Below, one piece after another: positions 60,233 to 64,000 of a stretch of DNA of 64,000 bases. Source of the stretch: JBICIG01 sp043101605 (GTDB lineage: Bacteria > Planctomycetota > Phycisphaerae > Phycisphaerales > UBA1924); contig JBICIG010000003.1 of NCBI GenBank assembly GCA_043101605.1, positions 10,021 through 74,020 on the forward strand. Reading direction: 5' to 3'. The position numbers and the translations under genes were made by a program. Below the pieces are notes generated by a model. That model did not search any database. It saw only the letters and a program-made list of their open reading frames with translations, and was not told where the DNA came from. The stretch's first letter is position 1; every line of letters begins with the position of its first letter.

Positions 60233-62215
60233 TCAGCCGCCTTGGAGGCGTTTGATCTCGCGGTCGATGGCTTGTTGCTGGCGGGGGTTGTCGCAGCGGA
60301 TGCGTTGGAGGAAGGCGACGGCGTTGTAGCCGGCGGGGTGCGCGCGCATCGCGCGGGCGATCTCGATCGCGTCGAAGTCGGGCTGGCTGGCGCGGAGTCG
60401 GCTGGAGAGCACGGCGATCGCGGCGCCGGCGGTCTCGGGGTTCGCGTCGGTCAGCAGCGGGCGCAGCCTGAGCCAGAGGGCGTCGACGACGGCGGGGTCG
60501 CGCGCGTCCTCCTCGGTCATGCGCTGGAGCAGCAGGATCAGATCGCGCGGCGTGCCCTCGCGGAAGACCGCGAAGAACCCGGCGCTCGCGACGGCCGGGG
60601 TGAACGCGTCCGGTTTCTCCTTCATGAGCGCCAGCGTCAGGCGCGACGCGTCGGCGTCGCGTGCGAGCATCGAGAAGAGCGCGATCGCGGTCTGGTAGTC
60701 GGCGTCGGCGACGGCGCGGGAAGCCTGCTCGGACACGCTCGAGAGGAACTCGAGGGCGGGCTTGCCCTGGGAGCGTTCGAGGGGCGAGCCGAGCGTGAGC
60801 AGCGCGTCGCCGAAGAGCGCGATCTTCCAGGGCTGGCTGCGGTCGTAGCGCGGGGCGTGGGCCCAGGGGTAGAGCGAGAGCAGTCGGCGGGTGACGAGTT
60901 CGGGGGGGAGGAACGCGTTGAGGAAGGGCTCGTTGACCGAGCCCATGTAGGCGTAGGCGCCGCGTTCGATCCAGCGCCCGGCGACGGTCTCGCGCGAGCC
61001 GGGCGTCATGGCCGACCATGAGTGGATGAAGTGAACGATCGCGGGCGCATCGAGGATGGGGACATCGCCGGGCCCGGTGCGGTCGTCGCGGAGTTCGAAG
61101 AAATCGCGGTTGCCCTTGGAGTTGACGAGGAAGAGCGACGCGGCGGCGGGGCGGGTGGCGAGGAGTTGCCAGTCGCGGCGGGAGGAGGTCGAGCCCTCGC
61201 GGAGCAGGACGGTGATGCCGGCGGCTTCGAGCAGGGGCGCGGCGGGGCTGAGCGAGTAGTTCGACCACGGGGGCTGGGCGGGGTAGGTGTCAAAGAGGAG
61301 GGCGTTTCGCGGCGAAAGGAAGAGCGAGGACATGGCGGTGTAGGCGGCGCGCGGGGCGTCTCCGAAGATCTGGCTCGACCACGCCCAGCGGCGTGAGCCG
61401 TCGGTGTCGCCGGCGTGCCGACCGATGAGGTCGGTGGTCGCGAGGAGTTCGTTCTCGCCGGCGACGGTGGCGCGGGTGCGCGCGGGCAGCGCCAGGCAGA
61501 GGGTGACCGCGTCGACCTGGTCGCCCAGTTCGGACCACGCGAGCCCGGTGGATTGGAGCTGCGCTTCGAGGTCGCGGGCGATGGCGTCGGCCTGGTCGGG
61601 CGCGAGGGAGCGGTCGACGCCGAGGGGCGCTTCGATGAAGAGGATGGGCTGGGCGCGGGCGATCGCCAGGGGGAGGGCGGCGGCGCGGGCGGGGTCTCGC
61701 TTGTGCGTGACGACGACGCCGGGCGCGGCGAGCGGCTGCTGGGCCCACGCTTCGAAGAGTTGCCCGCGCGTGGCGCCGGGAGTGGTGGACCAGCACGCGA
61801 CGAGGACCTCGTTGAGGACCTCCTCGGCGTTCTGCGGCGTGATGGGGGGGAGTTCGACCGGGGGCTCGTAGCGCAGGACCGAGCGCGGCTCGAACGCGCG
61901 CACGAAGCGGGCGATGTCGCGCCGGGCGGCGGGCGTGCCGTCGTCGATGAGCACGGGGAAGAGTCGATCGGGCGTCCAGGTCGAGAGGACCTGGCAGTAG
62001 ACGGACTCATTGGGAACGAGAACGAGATCGGGGATGACCTTGGCGCGCTGGCGGAGCAGCTCGACGCGTGCGCCCAAACGCGGGCCGGGCTCGAGCTCGT
62101 CGAGGTTGACGCGCACGGGCTGGCGGGTGTCGGCGGGCTGGGCGCGCGCGTGCGAGGGAGTGAGCGGGGCGGCGGCAAGTGCGCCCGCGGCGACAAGGGG
62201 CATCAGGAATCGCAT
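60233..62215 (-). CDS. Secreted protein of unknown function with helical-repeat C-terminus
   Basis: I do not recognise this 660-residue protein. It has a signal peptide (MRFLMPLVAAGALAAAP, cut near SHARA). A long mixed alpha/beta region follows, with LDELEPGPRLGARVELL, SRTW-like segments and FPVLIDDGTPAARR. The last 160 residues are alpha-helical and repeat-like (ALFSMLARDADASRL, AVLSSRLRASQPD). ATG 62215 is preceded by TACGCT at exactly six bases, which supports this start over the ATG four codons later. It is divergent from trpE and lies between comEC and trpE. Confidence 0.7.
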   Translation of the reverse strand: MRFLMPLVAAGALAAAPLTPSHARAQPADTRQPVRVNLDELEPGPRLGARVELLRQRAKVIPDLVLVPNESVYCQVLSTWTPDRLFPVLIDDGTPAARRDIARFVRAFEPRSVLRYEPPVELPPITPQNAEEVLNEVLVACWSTTPGATRGQLFEAWAQQPLAAPGVVVTHKRDPARAAALPLAIARAQPILFIEAPLGVDRSLAPDQADAIARDLEAQLQSTGLAWSELGDQVDAVTLCLALPARTRATVAGENELLATTDLIGRHAGDTDGSRRWAWSSQIFGDAPRAAYTAMSSLFLSPRNALLFDTYPAQPPWSNYSLSPAAPLLEAAGITVLLREGSTSSRRDWQLLATRPAAASLFLVNSKGNRDFFELRDDRTGPGDVPILDAPAIVHFIHSWSAMTPGSRETVAGRWIERGAYAYMGSVNEPFLNAFLPPELVTRRLLSLYPWAHAPRYDRSQPWKIALFGDALLTLGSPLERSQGKPALEFLSSVSEQASRAVADADYQTAIALFSMLARDADASRLTLALMKEKPDAFTPAVASAGFFAVFREGTPRDLILLLQRMTEEDARDPAVVDALWLRLRPLLTDANPETAGAAIAVLSSRLRASQPDFDAIEIARAMRAHPAGYNAVAFLQRIRCDNPRQQQAIDREIKRLQGG

Positions 62216-62221
62216 CTCCTG

Positions 62222-62227
62222 AGCGTA
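62222..62227 (-). promoter_or_regulatory. TACGCT box, probable leaderless promoter of the gene at 62215
   Basis: TACGCT on the minus strand, then CAGGAG, then ATG. The six bases between resemble a Shine-Dalgarno sequence but touch the start codon, too close to work as one. Confidence 0.55.
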
Positions 62228-62302
62228 TCGGCTCGGTGCGGGCCGAACGAGGGTGGAGGCGCCGGTAAGCGGGCGGGGCCGGCTGCGGAGCGCGCTCGGA
62301 CC

Positions 62303-62308
62303 TAGACT
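62303..62308 (+). promoter_or_regulatory. TAGACT box, probable leaderless promoter of trpE
   Basis: TAGACT, six bases, then the GTG start of trpE at 62315, with no Shine-Dalgarno sequence. It matches the HIT gene promoter in hexamer, spacing and start codon. Confidence 0.6.
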
Positions 62309-62314
62309 CGCCGC

Positions 62315-63946
62315 GTGCCGAGCGTGACGCGAGAAGACTTCGTGGCGTTGGTCGAGCGTGAGCGGGACGGCTCGCGCGTGCTGTGCGTGCCGGTCTGCGT
62401 GCGGGTGCTGAGCGATCAGTTGACGCCGGTGCTGGCGTATCGGCGGCTGGTCTCGGCCGATGAGCGTACGGCGCCGTCGTTTCTGCTCGAGTCGGTCGAG
62501 GGCGGGGCGCGCGCGGGGCGGTACTCGATCCTCGGGGCGAGGCCTCGGGTGCGGGTGATCGCGCGCGGGCACGCCGTCGAGATCCGCGACGAGCAGCAGG
62601 GGAAAGTCGAGCGGACCGAGTCGAAGGACCCGCTGGATCTGGTGCGAAGGCTGGGCGAGAAGTACCGGCTGGTGCTTCCCGGCGAGGAGAGCGCCGGGGA
62701 TGGGCTGCCCGGGTGCGTGCTGGGGGGTTGGTTCGGGCAGGCGGGGTACGACACGGTGCGGTACGCCGAGCCCTCAAAGATCGGGTTCGAGCGCGCGCCG
62801 CGGGATGATCGCGAGTTGCAGGACCTGGAGTTCGGGTTCTACGACGGCGTGGTGGTGTTCGACAACGCGGCGAAGCTGGTGTTCGTGGTGCAGTTGGCGA
62901 TCGTCGAGCCGGGGGATGACGCGGGGGCGGTCTACGACGATGTGCTGACGCGGCTGGATGTGCGGGTGAACCTGATCCAACGGCACACGACGCCGCTGCC
63001 TTTGGGAAGGATCGAGCGCGAGCCGATCGAGCGTGCGGAGCTTGCGAGCAACCTGACGCGGGAGCAGCACGCGGCGATGGTGGACCGGGCGCTCGAGTAC
63101 ATCCGCGCCGGGGACATCTTTCAGGTCGTGATCGGGCAGCGGTTCGAGCGGGTGAGCGAAGCCGACCCGTTCGATGTGTACCGGGCGCTGCGGGCGGTGA
63201 ACCCGAGCCCCTACATGGTGTACATGCAGACGAGCGGGTGCATCCTGATCGCGTCGAGCCCGGAGATTCTGTGTCGCGTGCGGCGCGAGGGCGCGGGTCC
63301 GGACGGAGAGCAGCGGCTGGTCGTGACGAATCGCCCGCTCGCCGGGACGCGCAAGCGCGGGGCGACGACCGAGGAGGATGACGCGCTGGAGCGTGAGCTG
63401 CTGGCTGATGAGAAGGAGCGTGCCGAGCATGTGATGCTGGTGGACCTGGGTCGGAACGATGTGGGGCGGGTGGCGTCGCCCGGGTCGATCGAGCTGCCGC
63501 GGGTGATGGAGATCGAGCGGTACAGCCATGTGATGCACATCAGCTCGACGGTGACGGGGGTGGTGCGTCCGGGGCTGGATGCGTGGGACGCGCTGCGGGC
63601 GGCGTTGCCGGTGGGGACGATCTCGGGGGCGCCCAAGGTGCGGGCGATGCAGATCATCGACGAGCTCGAGCCGGTGCGGCGCGGGCCCTACGGCGGTGGG
63701 CTGGGGTATGTCGGGCTCGACGGGCAGATGGACATGGCGCTGGCGCTGCGGACGATGGTGGTGCCGATCTCGCGGCGTGAGGGCGGGCGGTGGACCTACC
63801 ACCTGCAGGCGGCCGGCGGGATCGTCGCGGACTCGGCGCACGAGGCGGAGTACCAGGAGACGGTCAACAAGGCGGCGGCGCTGGCGCGGGCGGTGGAACT
63901 GGCCGAGCGGGCGTTCGGGACCGGGGCGGTGGGGGCCAGGCAATGA
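62315..63946 (+). CDS. trpE: Anthranilate synthase component I
   Basis: The 543-residue protein converts chorismate to anthranilate with the glutaminase partner TrpG, the first step of tryptophan synthesis. It has the N-terminal SFLLESVEGGARAGRYSILG, with the Ser of LLES in the tryptophan-feedback site. The catalytic half has YIRAGDIFQVVIGQRF, NPSPYMVYMQ, SPEILCR, RPLAGTRKRG, MLVDLGRNDVGRV, PVGTISGAPKVRAMQII and GGGLGYVGLDG. The GTG at 62315 fits the leaderless box. No trpG is seen before the window ends. Confidence 0.95.
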   Translation: MPSVTREDFVALVERERDGSRVLCVPVCVRVLSDQLTPVLAYRRLVSADERTAPSFLLESVEGGARAGRYSILGARPRVRVIARGHAVEIRDEQQGKVERTESKDPLDLVRRLGEKYRLVLPGEESAGDGLPGCVLGGWFGQAGYDTVRYAEPSKIGFERAPRDDRELQDLEFGFYDGVVVFDNAAKLVFVVQLAIVEPGDDAGAVYDDVLTRLDVRVNLIQRHTTPLPLGRIEREPIERAELASNLTREQHAAMVDRALEYIRAGDIFQVVIGQRFERVSEADPFDVYRALRAVNPSPYMVYMQTSGCILIASSPEILCRVRREGAGPDGEQRLVVTNRPLAGTRKRGATTEEDDALERELLADEKERAEHVMLVDLGRNDVGRVASPGSIELPRVMEIERYSHVMHISSTVTGVVRPGLDAWDALRAALPVGTISGAPKVRAMQIIDELEPVRRGPYGGGLGYVGLDGQMDMALALRTMVVPISRREGGRWTYHLQAAGGIVADSAHEAEYQETVNKAAALARAVELAERAFGTGAVGARQ

Positions 63947-64000
63947 GGGCGAGGCGGATTGCGTTCTGAGACGCTCTGCGTTGCCCCTAGAGTGATGGCA

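Noticed and set aside
63988..64000. TAGAGT with six following bases at the very end of the window as a leaderless promoter for a next gene
   Set aside because: The spacing would put a start codon at 64000, but only its first base is in the window, so it cannot be tested here.

Overview
The window is about 70% G+C, densely coded, and shows no insertion sequence, phage gene, CRISPR array, rRNA or tRNA. The gene content suggests a chromosomal segment of a Gram-negative bacterium, most likely a planctomycete of the Phycisphaerae type. The grounds are a lysine/arginine-rich histone H1-like repeat protein, a stand-alone prepilin-like gene with a GFTLVELL leader, an LptF/LptG-type permease pair, a class II DAHP synthase, PHP-glycosyltransferase and Sua5-phosphatase fusions, and several very large PQQ-repeat or coiled-coil proteins. 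This assignment is an inference from gene content; no 16S or marker search was possible.

Layout. Positions 1-313 hold the start of nuoD, reading off the left edge. Positions 456-10933 are a surface-polysaccharide locus: a GT2 glycosyltransferase on the plus strand, facing a five-gene minus-strand operon (Stf0-type sulfotransferase, ABC-2 permease, Wzt-like ATPase, a double methyltransferase with a roughly 400-residue coiled coil, and a GT2-GT4 fusion). Its layout recalls O-antigen ABC export systems in which a coiled-coil methyltransferase caps the chain. Positions 11036-15056 carry pepA, a CBS protein, a HIT protein and an HDOD protein. Positions 15057-18140 carry surE and asnB, the latter preceded by a likely attenuator whose leader peptide has three Asn codons. 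Positions 18141-24762 carry an MBL-fold protein with lost metal ligands, a von Willebrand factor A protein, coaD, an AhpD-like protein and a PHP-GT4 fusion.

Positions 24819-28024 hold two copies of a dispersed intergenic repeat, enclosing the histone-like gene, class II DAHP synthase and a PilZ protein. Positions 28033-34746 are a nonulosonic (sialic-acid-like) acid operon: a giant Maf/DUF115 fusion, neuA, neuB and neuC, joined by four-base stop/start overlaps. A FlgM-like gene at 43559 fits a role in flagellin glycosylation. Positions 35719-43361 carry a GH57 glycosidase and an envelope operon (lipoprotein, LptF-like, ArnT-like glycosyltransferase, PAP2 phosphatase, LptG-like). From 43957 to the end there are an M28 peptidase, ROK kinase, ispE, a Nif3-like protein, a WHy-domain lipoprotein, a giant PQQ-repeat protein, rpiB, the Sua5/LMW-phosphatase fusion, a DCC thiol protein, a prepilin-like gene, comEC, an uncharacterised secreted protein and trpE.

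Promoter grammar. At least ten genes have a TANNNT box, mostly TAGACT, TACGCT or TACCAT, ending 5-7 bases before the start codon and usually no Shine-Dalgarno sequence. This is the signature of leaderless mRNAs. Other genes have a normal Shine-Dalgarno sequence, often with the same box further upstream. These boxes were used to choose several starts.
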